NCBI GenBank assembly: GCA_032719365.1
Contig: CM064866.1
Span: 71,373,028-71,437,027 of the forward strand
Source of the DNA: Prinsepia uniflora
Lineage: Eukaryota; Streptophyta; Magnoliopsida; Rosales; Rosaceae
Direction of reading: 5' to 3'
DNA length: 64,000 bases
Below, in pieces: positions 10,610 to 20,044 of the stretch (the stretch's first letter is position 1; the number at the start of each line of letters is the position of its first letter). The position numbers and the translations under genes were made by a program. The notes under the pieces are model-generated. The model worked only from the letters and a program-made list of their open reading frames with translations. It had not been told where the DNA came from and did not search any database.

Positions 10610-11195
10610 GTTGTTCCGCGAGGGTGCCCTTTGCGTATAGATATACTCGCCAGGAACTAGACATAACTCGGAATTGAGTGAGGTTGATAAGGTTGGAAAG
10701 TTAAGCTCCATACATTTCTACTGCCACCAAGTTTGTTCCAAGATGATCCGAATTGAGCTTTGAAGGATCAGTCGAATCTTGAGCTCGTGCGCTGGTACGT
10801 ACAATTGACCTTCGCGTACAAAAACGTTCGCTGGGAACTCGTCTCAACTCTGAATTGTGTGAGACCAACGGCGTTGGAAGGCTGACTTCCATATCATTCT
10901 AAATTCGTCGACCTCACGTCAGGGTGATCAAAATTCAGTAGTCTAGGACTGAATGAATCTCGTACTCATGCGCTGGCACTTTCAGTTGACCTTCGTGTAC
11001 AAAAACGTTCGCTGGGAACTCGTCACAACTCGGAATTGAGTGAGGTCAACGGCGTTGGAAAGCTGACTTCTGTAGTGTTTTAGGGCCATCAAGCTCATGT
11101 CAGGGTGAGCAAAATTGAGCGACCTATGATCGAATGCATCTCGTATACGTGCGCTGAAATGCAGAATTGGACTTCGCATATTAAAACATTTGCCC
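10610..11195. repeat. Tandem repeat, 181-bp period, about 3.3 copies
   Basis: The block TTGACCTTCG-GTACAAAAACG recurs at 10805 and 10986, with a diverged copy near 10624 and a partial one at 11167. Each is about 181 bp from the next. Units share GGGAACTCGTC and the AACTC-GAATTG-GTGAG segment. Confidence 0.85.
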
Positions 11196-11324
11196 ATTGT
11201 TTGCCGTGGCCTAATGGTTGCACCTCTTGGTGGGGTTGGAAGCATTTTTTTAGTAGCTTTCTGACTCCTCCAAGTCTAGATTGTGGATGGTTTCATATGC
11301 TTTTCCGAGGCGGGCCTTGGGCCT

Positions 11325-11832
11325 TTCGCATGACGAAGACTTGAGTGCTTCGAGTGGCGAAGACTTGATTGCTTCGCGTGGCAAAGACTTGAGTGCTTCG
11401 CGTGGCGAAGAGTTGAGTGCTTCGCGTGGGGAAGGCTTGATGTGCTTTGCATGACGAAGACTTGAGTGCTTCGAGTGACGAAGACTTGAGTGCTTCGCGT
11501 GGCGAAGGCTTGGCGTGCTTCGCATGACGAAGACTTGAGTGCTTCGAGTGACGAAGACTTGAGTGCTTCGCGTGGTGAAGGCTTGATGTGCTTTACATGG
11601 AAAAGGCTTGGCGTGTTTCGCATGACGAAGACTTGAGTGCTTCGAGTGACGAAGACTTGAGTGCTTCGCGTGGCGAAGGCTTGATGTGCTTTGCATGGCA
11701 AAGGCTTGGCGTGCTTCGCATGACGAAGACTTGAGTGCTTCGCGTGGCGAAGGCTTGATGTGCTTTGCATGGCAAAGGCTTGATTGCTTCGAGTGACAAA
11801 GACTTGGGTGCTTCGCATGGCGAAGGCTTAAT
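11325..11832. repeat. Minisatellite, 24/25-bp units, about 20 copies
   Basis: Two unit types interleave: a 24-bp form (GAAGACTTGAGTGCTTCGCG core) and a 25-bp form (GAAGGCTTGATGTGCTTTGC core). Higher-order blocks of several units recur, for example 11450-11520 and 11620-11710. Long minus-strand frames rich in K-H-S-S-L-R arise only because the unit lacks stops. Confidence 0.92.
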
Positions 11833-12005
11833 GCGTTTTGCGTCTTCTAAATAAAAATGTAAGCGATAAGAAAATTTCATTAGACGTTGAAACAAAACAT
11901 CTTGAATCTTATTGGAAGATACTATGTGAGAAAAGTAGGCGTTGAGCCGAATTTTATCCACATGTTTTGTGTCTTTGATGATTATTTGGTCACTGATTCA
12001 GTATC

Positions 12006-13110
12006 CTAGACGTAGTATTTCCGAAGATGATGGGCATTCAGTGCTCCGCTTAAAAGTTTCCCGTCCATGGTCTCCAAGATGTAGCTTCCTTTCCCACCCA
12101 CTTGTTGGATGCAGTAAGGACCTTCCCAGGAGGATTTGAGCTTTTGAGACCGGGGGCAGTTTGGTGTTGCAAATTTTTTCTTGAGGACCAGATCGCCAGG
12201 AAGAAATTGTCGAATCTTTGCCTTTTTGTTGTAGAAACTTCTGACTTACTGCTGGTAATTGCAGATGCGTTTGACGACTTGTTCTCTCAACTCTTCGCTT
12301 AAGTCAAGGGATGTTCTTAAGGCCAAAGAGTTGACAGTAGGATCGTCAAGCTCCGTGAAAGGTGCCGGAACGACGACGTGTGGTGGGATGAGAGTGTTTG
12401 TTCCAAATGCAAGTATAAATGGGGACTCGTCTGTCGCTCGTCACGGGGTCGTCCGGTAGGCCCAAAGTGCACCGTCTAGCTCTTCCTACCATAGTCCTTT
12501 TTTGTCTTTGAGCCTCTTCTTGATGCAATCAATGATGGTTTTATTTGAAGCTTCGGCTTGGCCGTTACCTTGAGGGTAATATGTTGTTGAGGTGAAATGC
12601 TTTATTTTCCACGATTCTAAAAATTCCTTGATTGACGCGCCAGTGAATTGTGTTCCATTGTCAGTTAATATGACCTTCGGTATTCCAAACCGACAGATGA
12701 TTTGGCTCTAGACGAATTTTTGCACATCCAATTGAGTGATGGTCGCCAACGCTTTGGCTTCTATCCACTTGGTAAAGTAATCGGTGGAGACAATCAGGTA
12801 CTTCTTATTTGGTGTCCGTGTAGTCGGCAGCGGTCCGACTATGTCAATGCCCCACTGCATGAATGGCCAAGGGCTGACCAGAGAGTGTAACTCCTAGGGG
12901 GGTGCTAGGTGGTTGGGCTTGTACCTTTGGCACTTATCACATGCTTGGGCATATCTGAGTGCATCTTGATTCAAAGTTGGCCAGTAGAATCCTGCGCTAA
13001 GCGTCTTTTGTGCGAGCGATCTTCCTCCAGAATGGTTTCCACATTGCCCCTCGTGAATCTCGGCCAAGACCTTCAATGTCCCAGGGTGCCTTAAACATTG
13101 TAAGTTTGCC
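12006..13110 (-). pseudogene. Tat integrase
   Basis: The minus strand carries the H-H-C-C zinc finger (H-P-G-T-L, then C-D-K-C-Q-R-Y-K-P at about 12918-12944). A stop or frame change follows near 12894. The catalytic core is seen in pieces, including G-I-P-K-V-I-L-T-D-N-G-T-Q-F near 12650-12690 and P-Q-G-N-G-Q-A-E-A-S-N-K near 12540-12580. The C-terminal GPY/F module is present: W-E-G-P-Y-C-I-Q-Q-V, then M-D-G, then N-A-H-H-L-R-K-Y-Y, ending at TAG 12006-12008. It would insert cDNA; frame breaks make it inactive. Confidence 0.85.
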
Positions 13111-14015
13111 CCTGTGAAGCTCCGACGAAAAAGATGGTCGTTGTCGATGTAGTATCGTGCAGCCTTCATTTGAATTTTGCGAGCTTCTAATCGATCGTTT
13201 GGCAAGGTGACATTCACTAAGTAGTCAACGAGAGGGTCTTGCCAACTTGGGGTGAGGTCAACTTCTCTCACTTCAACTTCCTTCATGTCAATGCTGCGCT
13301 GTTCTAGATACTCAATCGAGATCGAGCGTCTGAAGCGATAGTCGAGCACCAATGCTAAATTTGCAAGTGCGTCGGCTTGTGCATTTTTGACTCTAGGGAG
13401 CTGGTGGAAGATGAAGACTGTGAAGTAAGCGAGCAGGTTTTGTACCATGTTGTTGTATTGAACCATCCTCGCATCTCTTGCAGCGTACTCCCCGATGGAC
13501 TGGTTAATGATCAACTGAGAGTCAGAATGTACGACAATCTTCTTAACTCCTATTTCCTTGGCAAGGCCTAGGCCGCAAATCAGCGCCTCGTATTCTGCTT
13601 CGTTGTTGGAGGCCTTGAATCCGAACTGGACTGCTTGCTCCATCATCGAACCATCGGGGGTTATAAGGACGATGTCTGCTCCTGTGCCTCGTTGATTTAA
13701 CGATCCATCCACAAAGAGCTTCCAAAATAGGTCAATCATGGAGGAGCGCAATGAGGATTTTCTGAGTGTTTGTTCACGTTGTGGAGGAAGCTTGGTCGGG
13801 TGGGAGTCCTTCTCAAGTTCCATGCCCCGAGTTTCTTCTGGTGACGCTGGCGTGAACTCCACAATGAAGTCTGCTAGGGCTTGGCCTTTTATCGCAGTCC
13901 TTGGGCGATAAAGCATGTCATATTGACTCAGCTCTATTGCCCACTTCATGACTCTTGTTGAGGCGTCAAGTGCATGGAGGAGTGACCGTAGGGGGTACTC
14001 CGTCATGACGATCAC
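13111..14015 (-). pseudogene. Tat RNase H pair: end of the RT-linked domain plus archaeal-type RNase H
   Basis: In the open frame 12894-14015 the first residues are the tail of the RT-linked RNase H region (T-E-Y-P-L-R-S-L-L and W-A-I-E-L-S-Q-Y-D). A second RNase H follows: L-F-V-D-G-S-L-N-Q, then N-N-E-A-E-Y-E-A-L, then S-D-S-Q-L-I-I-N-Q, then N-A-Q-A-D-A-L-A-N-L-A. These supply the D-E-D-D active-site acids, and all four look present. This extra domain is a marker of the Tat lineage. The frame stays open into the integrase zinc finger. Confidence 0.87.
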
Positions 14016-15365
14016 CCGGTGAGCTTGAAAGTAGGGCCTCAGCTTCTTTGTGGTAACCAGTAGTGCCAGAATTAGTTTCTAGATCTTTGGATACCTTGTT
14101 TCAGCATCGAGGAGAGCCTTTGATGTGTAGAATACTGGGAGTTGGAATCCGTTTTCTTCCCTGATTAGCGCAGAACTTACGGCCACGTTAGAAACTCCCA
14201 GGTAGAGGAACAGGTCCTCGTTGTCCTTTGGCTTTGATAGTAATGGCGGAGATGCTAAGTAGCTTTTGAGATCCTAGAAGGCCTTCTCGCACTTCTCATC
14301 CCATTTATCCTTGGATACTCTCTTCATTGCTTGGAAGAAAGGTCGACAACGATCCGTGGCCTTGGATAAAAATCGATTTAGAGCAGCTGCGCGACCTGTG
14401 AGACTCTGTATCTCCTTCAGACTTGATGGTGACTTCATGTCCTGAATTGCTTTGATCTACTTCGGGTTTGCCTCGATTCCTCGCTAGGTTACAAGGTACC
14501 CTAGGAATTTTCCAGCAGCCACCCCGAAGGTACACTTTAGAGGGTTAAGCTTCATCCTGTATTTCCTCAGCAACTCGAAAGTTTGTTTCAAGTTTGTGAT
14601 AAGGTCTCCACGCTTCTCCCCCTTGATCATGATGTCTTCGACATAGACCTCCATCGTCTTCCCGATAAGATCCTTGAAGATGCGATTGACAAGTCGCTGA
14701 TATGTAGCACCTGCGTTCTTAAGGCCGAAGGGCATGACCTTGTAGCAATAAAATCCTCTTTAGAAGATGAAAGTCTTTTTGTCTTTGTCGCCTTCATGCA
14801 TGAATATATGGTTGTAGCCGGAGTATGCGTCAAGGAAGCTAAGAAGCTCGTTACCCGCTGTGGAGTCCACCAGGAGATCGATCCTTGGTAGGGGGTAGCT
14901 ATGTTTTGGGCATGCCAGGTTGAGGTCTGTGTAGTCGACGTAAACTCTCCACCGCCCTTCCTCCTTCTTTTTCACCAGTACAACGTTGGCTAGCCATTCT
15001 GAGTACGGGACTTCCTCAATGGAGCCAGCTTCGAGTAGCTTGTCGATTTCAGCCTGAATGATTGCGACTTTCTCCGGGGAGAAGTTTCGCTTTCTCTACT
15101 TGATTGGCTTGAAGCTTGGGTTGACGTGTGGCATGTGGCAAGCGAATGTGGGGTCTATCCCGGGCATGTCCGACGACGTCCATGAAAATACATCTTTATG
15201 CTCGCGTAAGAACAAGGTGAGTTCTTCCTTCTCTTCGAGGTTTAGGCGTGCCCCGATGCGTGCATACTTCTCAGGAAACTGCGAGTCAAGTCGTATGAAG
15301 GTGACATCGTCTTCTGGTTGCCATCCTTCAGGCGAAGGAGGTTCTTCACTGATGTCAGGATCTTG
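14016..15365 (-). pseudogene. Tat reverse transcriptase
   Basis: Minus-strand segments show W-R-V-Y-V-D-Y-T-D-L-N and C-P-K-H-S-Y-P-L-P-R-I-D-L-L-V-D (14760-14975). Next come M-P-F-G-L-K-N-A-G-A-T-Y-Q-R and Y-V-E-D-I-M-I-K (14484-14735). The catalytic Y-V-D-D motif reads Y-V-E-D, so one of the metal-binding aspartates is changed to glutamate. Several frameshifts separate the pieces. L-N-P-L-K-C-T-F-G-V and F-L-G-Y-L-V-T follow, as expected. Confidence 0.87.
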
Positions 15366-16010
15366 ACCCGCTGTTGGCTACTATGCGGGAGCTGAAGGTG
15401 TGGGTTTGACTCCGGTGGCTTCGACTGTCTGGGGGATGAATTCCGCTACCTTGATTTCTTTTAGCCCCTCGGTGAGGCACTTGCGCGCCATGTCTTGATC
15501 TCCCTTTATTTCTCCGACTCCTTCTCAAGGAATGGGGAATCGGATTTTTTGGTACAAGCTCGAGGTGTTGGCCAGTATCTTGTGCATCCACGGCCTCCCC
15601 AGTATGCCATTGTAAGGTGAGTACTCGTCAAGGACGTAGAAACTCTGTTTTGAGACAATGGGGAGGGGGGAGTGGACATTGAGTTGGATCGTGCCAATGG
15701 ACATGCTTGTTGACCGCTGAAGCCTCGTAATGGGACCTTTCTTCCCGTCGTGAAAGAGTCAAGTCCCATCTTCCGGACTGCCTCAATGCTGAGGATGTTT
15801 TGAGATGAAGAGGGCGTCGTCATGCGGCCAATCAAGCCCAAACTTGTCCTGAGCGGAGAAACCAATGATCGGGTCATCAGTTCCTTGAGCTGCAGCGACA
15901 TGCGAGACTTGGGTCACAGCGAAGGCCTCGCGGATTTTCCTCTTCCTTTGCTTCCTAGTTTTTCCCTGCAACTTGGACTCAGCAATGATGGTGTCTACGC
16001 GAATCATCTT
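15366..16010 (-). pseudogene. Tat aspartic protease region, active site lost
   Basis: Flanking protease landmarks are present: H-D-D-A-L-F-I-S at about 15811-15834, S-I-E-A-V-R-K-M-G-L and L-R-G-F-S-G-Q-Q-A. Between H-D-D-A-L and the S-S-x-N-I-L segment the family normally has about 15-20 residues including the catalytic D-T/G-G-S-S. Here they are nearly adjacent and in different frames. The simplest reading is a deletion of about 50 bp that removed the catalytic aspartate. That is inference from the family pattern. Confidence 0.65.
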
Positions 16011-18004
16011 TTGTGTGGGCTCCTGGGGGCCTTTGTCTTCGAGACGCTCTGTTGCCTTTTTCTTGACATACTCTGTGCAGTGTCCTTCCTTTAATAGGTC
16101 CCGTAGGTACCTTTCGAAGGTCTGGCAGGTGCTTATGTCGTGTCCATAACAATTGTGATAGGCACACCACTTTGACTTGTCGGCCTTTTCCTGGTCGCCT
16201 TTGATAGGAACTGATCTTTTGAACCATGACTTTTATTTTATTTAATTGTATAACTGCAGGACGGGTACTGAAAACTGAGCGTTCCCCTTGCGTTTGTTGG
16301 TCTTCCCGACTGAGTTCCTATGGTGGGCGTCGTACTTTGGTTGCACAAACACCTTTGTGGGATTCCCTCCTTCTTCCACATGGTTGGTGGCATGTGTGGT
16401 GTTTTTCTCGTCTTCCTAGCATGCATGTCGCTCTGCTAGGGACAACATCTTAGTGAGATTTCGGGCGTTGCTCGTGACGATGTCTCCGTAGAGCTGGCTC
16501 TCCCGTGGTAGGCCTTGTTTGAACGCCATGGCTGCGACGAGATCGCTGCATCCCGTAATGCGGGATTTTTCTTCGCAATACCTCCTGATGTATTGCCGCA
16601 AGGTTTCTTTGGACCTCTTTCGGATGGTGAAGAGATGGTCATCCTTGACTTCGACGGTGCGGAGCTGTGAATACTCCTTCACGAAGGCAAGGATCAATTC
16701 CTCAAAAGAAGCGATTGATCTCCGGGGGGAGATGATTGAACCACGTCGTCGCCTGACCTTGCAGCGAAGCTTGAAAAACTTTGCACATGAGCGCGTCGTT
16801 GTGCCTGTGAGGTACCATGACCCCCCGATAATAATTGATGTGTTTTACCAGATCGGAGGTTCCCTTGTATTGATTGAAGTTGGGAGTTGAAAACTGTTGC
16901 GGGTTCCTCAATGTCCATCACGAATTGTGAAGATGATGACGTCTGAATTTGGCGCCAAAGGTCATCTTCCAAGTCTCCGTCTCGCTGAACTCCCTGGAGG
17001 CGTCGATCTAGCATCCTTCGAACGTCCTCAGCGTGCAAAGGTTCTTTGTGACAGGGGTTTCTGCGCCGGGTCAAATCGCGTCGACTCCCTCGACTTTCTG
17101 CGGGCTTGGCTCTCGAGCCCGCTCGCGAGTAAGTCTCGTCTTCCTCGCTGTGATCATCTGACAGGATGTGTGACGCACGTGAGACTGCTTGTTGCCGTCG
17201 GTTATCGCGTGGGTACTCGATGCGCGATAATGCTCCGGGGCATCCTCCGAGTCGTTCTCGGGTTGATGGCCTCGGTTGATCTTGTCCTCTTGCTCTGGGG
17301 GTACAGATTTCTTCCCCTGAGTCGCTCAGCGACGTGTCTCGGGAAATTGTCTAGCAGCGGACATGTTTCTTGCCAGCGCATTTCGGGACGTCCGCTAGCG
17401 TCTTGCGATGTTCATTGCCTTTCTCGAAGGTTCTGGACCTCCCGATGTCCCCCAACAGCTGTTGTAGGAGCTCTGATTGAGCCCGAACTTGGTTGCTCAG
17501 CTGCTCAACTTGTTGTGTCAATCCGAGTCACGGAGGTGATCCCCTAGGTGCTTGCTCATGAGGAGTAGCACGTCGGGGCGCACATCGCGTGCCTTCAGAC
17601 AAATGTGACGAGACATGTCCCCCTGGTTCCTAGGTATTAGCATGCGGGTTGCGCAGGGCGTCCAAGTGCCTCCTTAGGTCCAAGTCGGCATGGAGCTGAT
17701 TTGGGACTCTTAGAGATGCTTCTCCTGCCAGCAGACCATCTGTTTGTTGAAAAAGCGTTGTGCCTGTCCCCGTTGCAGGTGGGGGGTTCACGGTAGCAGG
17801 GGCCATGGGGAACGTTCCAAAACTGAACATAGGTGTCCAATCTGGCCTTCCGAACGGTAGGTGAATTGACGTGTGGCGCAGGCCGTGCAGAAAACGGGAA
17901 AGTGATTCCTCTTGAATCGTTGGGAGAGGTTCACTCACGACAGCGATCGCAGCAGCAGATGAGGCAGCCTCGGAGGCTCGTGTGGATCGGCGTGTTCTGG
18001 TCAT
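16011..18004 (-). pseudogene. Tat Gag
   Basis: Gag begins at the ATG at 18002-18004 (M-T-R-T-R-R-S-T-R-A), 118 bp inside the 5' LTR. The retrotransposon gag core is at 16416-17000, with N-Q-Y-K-G-T-S-D, W-F-N-H-L-P-P-E-I and L-R-Q-Y-I-R-R-Y motifs in shifted frames. A C-x-x-H-x-x-x-G-H-x-x-x-x-C-type knuckle (C-A-Y-H-N-C-Y-G-H-D-I-S-T-C) occurs near 16130-16175. The AT-rich stretch 16225-16258 interrupts the frame and may be a small insertion. Confidence 0.82.
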
Positions 18005-18100
18005 GTCATGAATGGTAAGTGTCGAAAGTGTGGTGATTAAGTTTTTTCAAGGAAAAACTAAAGAGCACGCTTTGAGTCCCTTTAAGTATTTCTCAAATCG

Positions 18101-18121
18101 GCTCTCAATGAAAGCACCAGT
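18101..18121 (-). other. Primer-binding site of the Tat element
   Basis: Immediately inside the 5' LTR the minus strand reads ACTGGTGCTTTCATTGAGAG. The TGGTGCTTTCATTGAGAG string is common at this place in plant gypsy elements. Its tRNA partner was not determined. Confidence 0.6.
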
Positions 18122-18646
18122 TGTTGATGCAGAAATCGTCCGGTCTCGTAAAATTCTTTCTCGATCCCTACACACAATAACGAAAATGAAACGGGGTTAA
18201 GGTTGAATCCCGGGGGGGGGGGGGGGGGGGGGGGGGGGGTGGTTCAACCGAAAACGCTCAGATGTTTAAGTCAGTTTTCTGAGAGAGAATAATCTGACAG
18301 AGTGTTTACAGAAGTTTTTGATTACCTTTAGAAATGAGATGAGGTCTTCTATTTATAGTGAAACCTTGAGAGTCACCGGAGCGTCTGATTGGTTGAAGGA
18401 GAAAGTATTAAATAAGTGATTGTACCGAGTATAATCAGTTATTTATTAATGAATAAATAATTCGCTGGGAAATTATTTATTATCGACATTGATCTGATTA
18501 ATTAATATATTTATCTGGTAAATATATTAAATTAATGCGGAGACTGTTACATGTCGATGTCAATTTTACAAAGGATAATATCGGCATCACGGTAATTATT
18601 GGCCACGTGGCGGTTCCAGAATATTCCGGTAATTTATGGCTCCACA
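18122..18646 (-). repeat. Tat element 5' LTR with G28 run
   Basis: 525 bp, matching 6614-7116. The 22-bp length difference is due to the uninterrupted run of 28 G at 18212-18239, where the other LTR has six. The GTTGG duplication follows at 18647-18651. Confidence 0.93.
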
Positions 18647-18651
18647 GTTGG

Positions 18652-19305
18652 TTCTTCACACCTTGCAGAAGTGATCTAGGTTTAAGGTTTGATATCTCTA
18701 AAATGAAGCAGTGTTCTTATTACTTTTGTGGTAATTGTTACTTTGATTAAAAAGAATTTCTTCTAGATATGACTAATGGTTTTTAGAATTCCAATATCAA
18801 CTCGAACTTTCGAAAAAATAAAAACTTCCCTTCTAAAAAACTAGAGAAGAATTCGGCCTTGAGTTTGTATAGTAGAACCGAAATAGCTTCTTAATGGTTC
18901 TTAATGCAAATGCATAGGTAGTGGTGGTGACTACTGAACCTGAACAACCACCACCAACCCTCCACTCCGCTTAAAAAAATGTCTTTTATGTCCACATAAG
19001 AGTAGTGTGTTATATGCTTGAGTGATTCAGAACGAGAGCACACAATTTTTCCTATGTCTCTCTCCCTTTTCTAATGTGTATTCAAATAACGTAGGTGACT
19101 AAATTATGCATATAATAAATATTATATATAGTTACTATATATATTGTATATAGTTACAATTGAATATTTTTTATAAAATAAAATAATAAAATTCGTATTG
19201 TCTGCAGTTCAACGGTAGGGTATAGTATTTTTTTTGGGGGAGGGGGGGGGGAGTTTGAGATGGTGGTGGAAAACCATACAACATAGGGTATAATTCTTGA
19301 ATTTT
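18652..19305. other. AT-rich spacer
   Basis: No gene or recognised element. A T8-G5-A-G9 tract occurs at 19227-19252. Confidence 0.55.
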
Positions 19306-20044
19306 GGCACAAGTATCACAATCATAATCATAGAAATCACATATAGAAATCATATAAAAACATTATGCATGCATCATAATTTAGAAAGCAAAGTCTACTT
19401 ATAGACCGTCCGCGCTGCCGCCTCGATACGCGTGTAATTACGCTTTTCCCAGCTAATCCACTATCACCGGACTTCCCGAACCTGTCCAAATCACGTTCTA
19501 AGGTCACTAACTACTTCAATATGCTTCTACTAAATCCCCGTAATTTTCCCGATTTTTAATTATTTTTAAACTTGATCCTAAACTTTCGGACATCCCGAAT
19601 CATATCGAAACGATGTCTGATCGACTCGAAACCAGTCCCAAAATGTTCGTTACATTGAATACTTAAAAACACGTGTTGAACACTTCCCCAAAACCACCCC
19701 CACGCGCCCTCACAAGCCGCCCAAAGGGGCTACGCGTGGGCCTCACGCGCCTACTGTTCACTATCTTTAACCTCTTATTAGACCGGTCCAGACCGATTCA
19801 GACCTGCCTGATCCAACCGAACCGGCGTTCACGGTTCAACGCCATAACTTGTCCAATTTTAGTCTGATTTTAACCCTTTTTTTCTTCAATTAGACTCGTC
19901 TAGTCTTTTCATATCCTTCTATGTGATCAAAACATAGAAAATAGGTCGAGATCATACCTTTCACTTCGAAGAACACACGGCCAAACTCCGATCGGCGTGT
20001 TCTCATGACTCCGGCCGCCACAAGCCTTGGTTTCAGTCCCAATC
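19306..20044 (-). repeat. Old gypsy LTR fragment B, left part
   Basis: From the ATCATAGAAATCACATATA region onward this matches the central part of the solo LTRs at 21460-22080 and 28180-28760. Shared blocks include GCATGCATCATA, CCGTCC-GCTGCC-CCTCGAT and GATCGACTCGAAAC. Fragment B is split by solo LTR A at 20044 and continues at 22933. Confidence 0.75.

Larger units (their letters stand above)
6614..18646 (-). mobile_element. Tat-lineage Ty3/gypsy retrotransposon, 12.0 kb
   Basis: Two LTRs in the same orientation (6614-7116 and 18122-18646) bound a 12-kb element flanked by the GTTGG duplication. gag-pol lies on the minus strand, so the right LTR is the 5' one. Order on the minus strand is Gag, protease, RT, RNase H, a second RNase H and integrase, then a long non-pol region before the polypurine tract. 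A second RNase H of archaeal type (NEAEYEAL motif) and an extra region between pol and the 3' LTR are hallmarks of the Tat lineage. Many stops and frameshifts show it is inactive. The LTRs differ at a few percent of positions by eye. Confidence 0.93.

Noticed and set aside
11325..11832. CRISPR-like regular array
   Set aside because: The units are directly adjacent with no unique spacers, and the host is a plant; this is a minisatellite.
11250..11961. Long minus-strand frames rich in K-H-S-S-L-R repeats
   Set aside because: They are translations of the 24/25-bp minisatellite, which happens to lack stops in several frames; there is no start context or domain.
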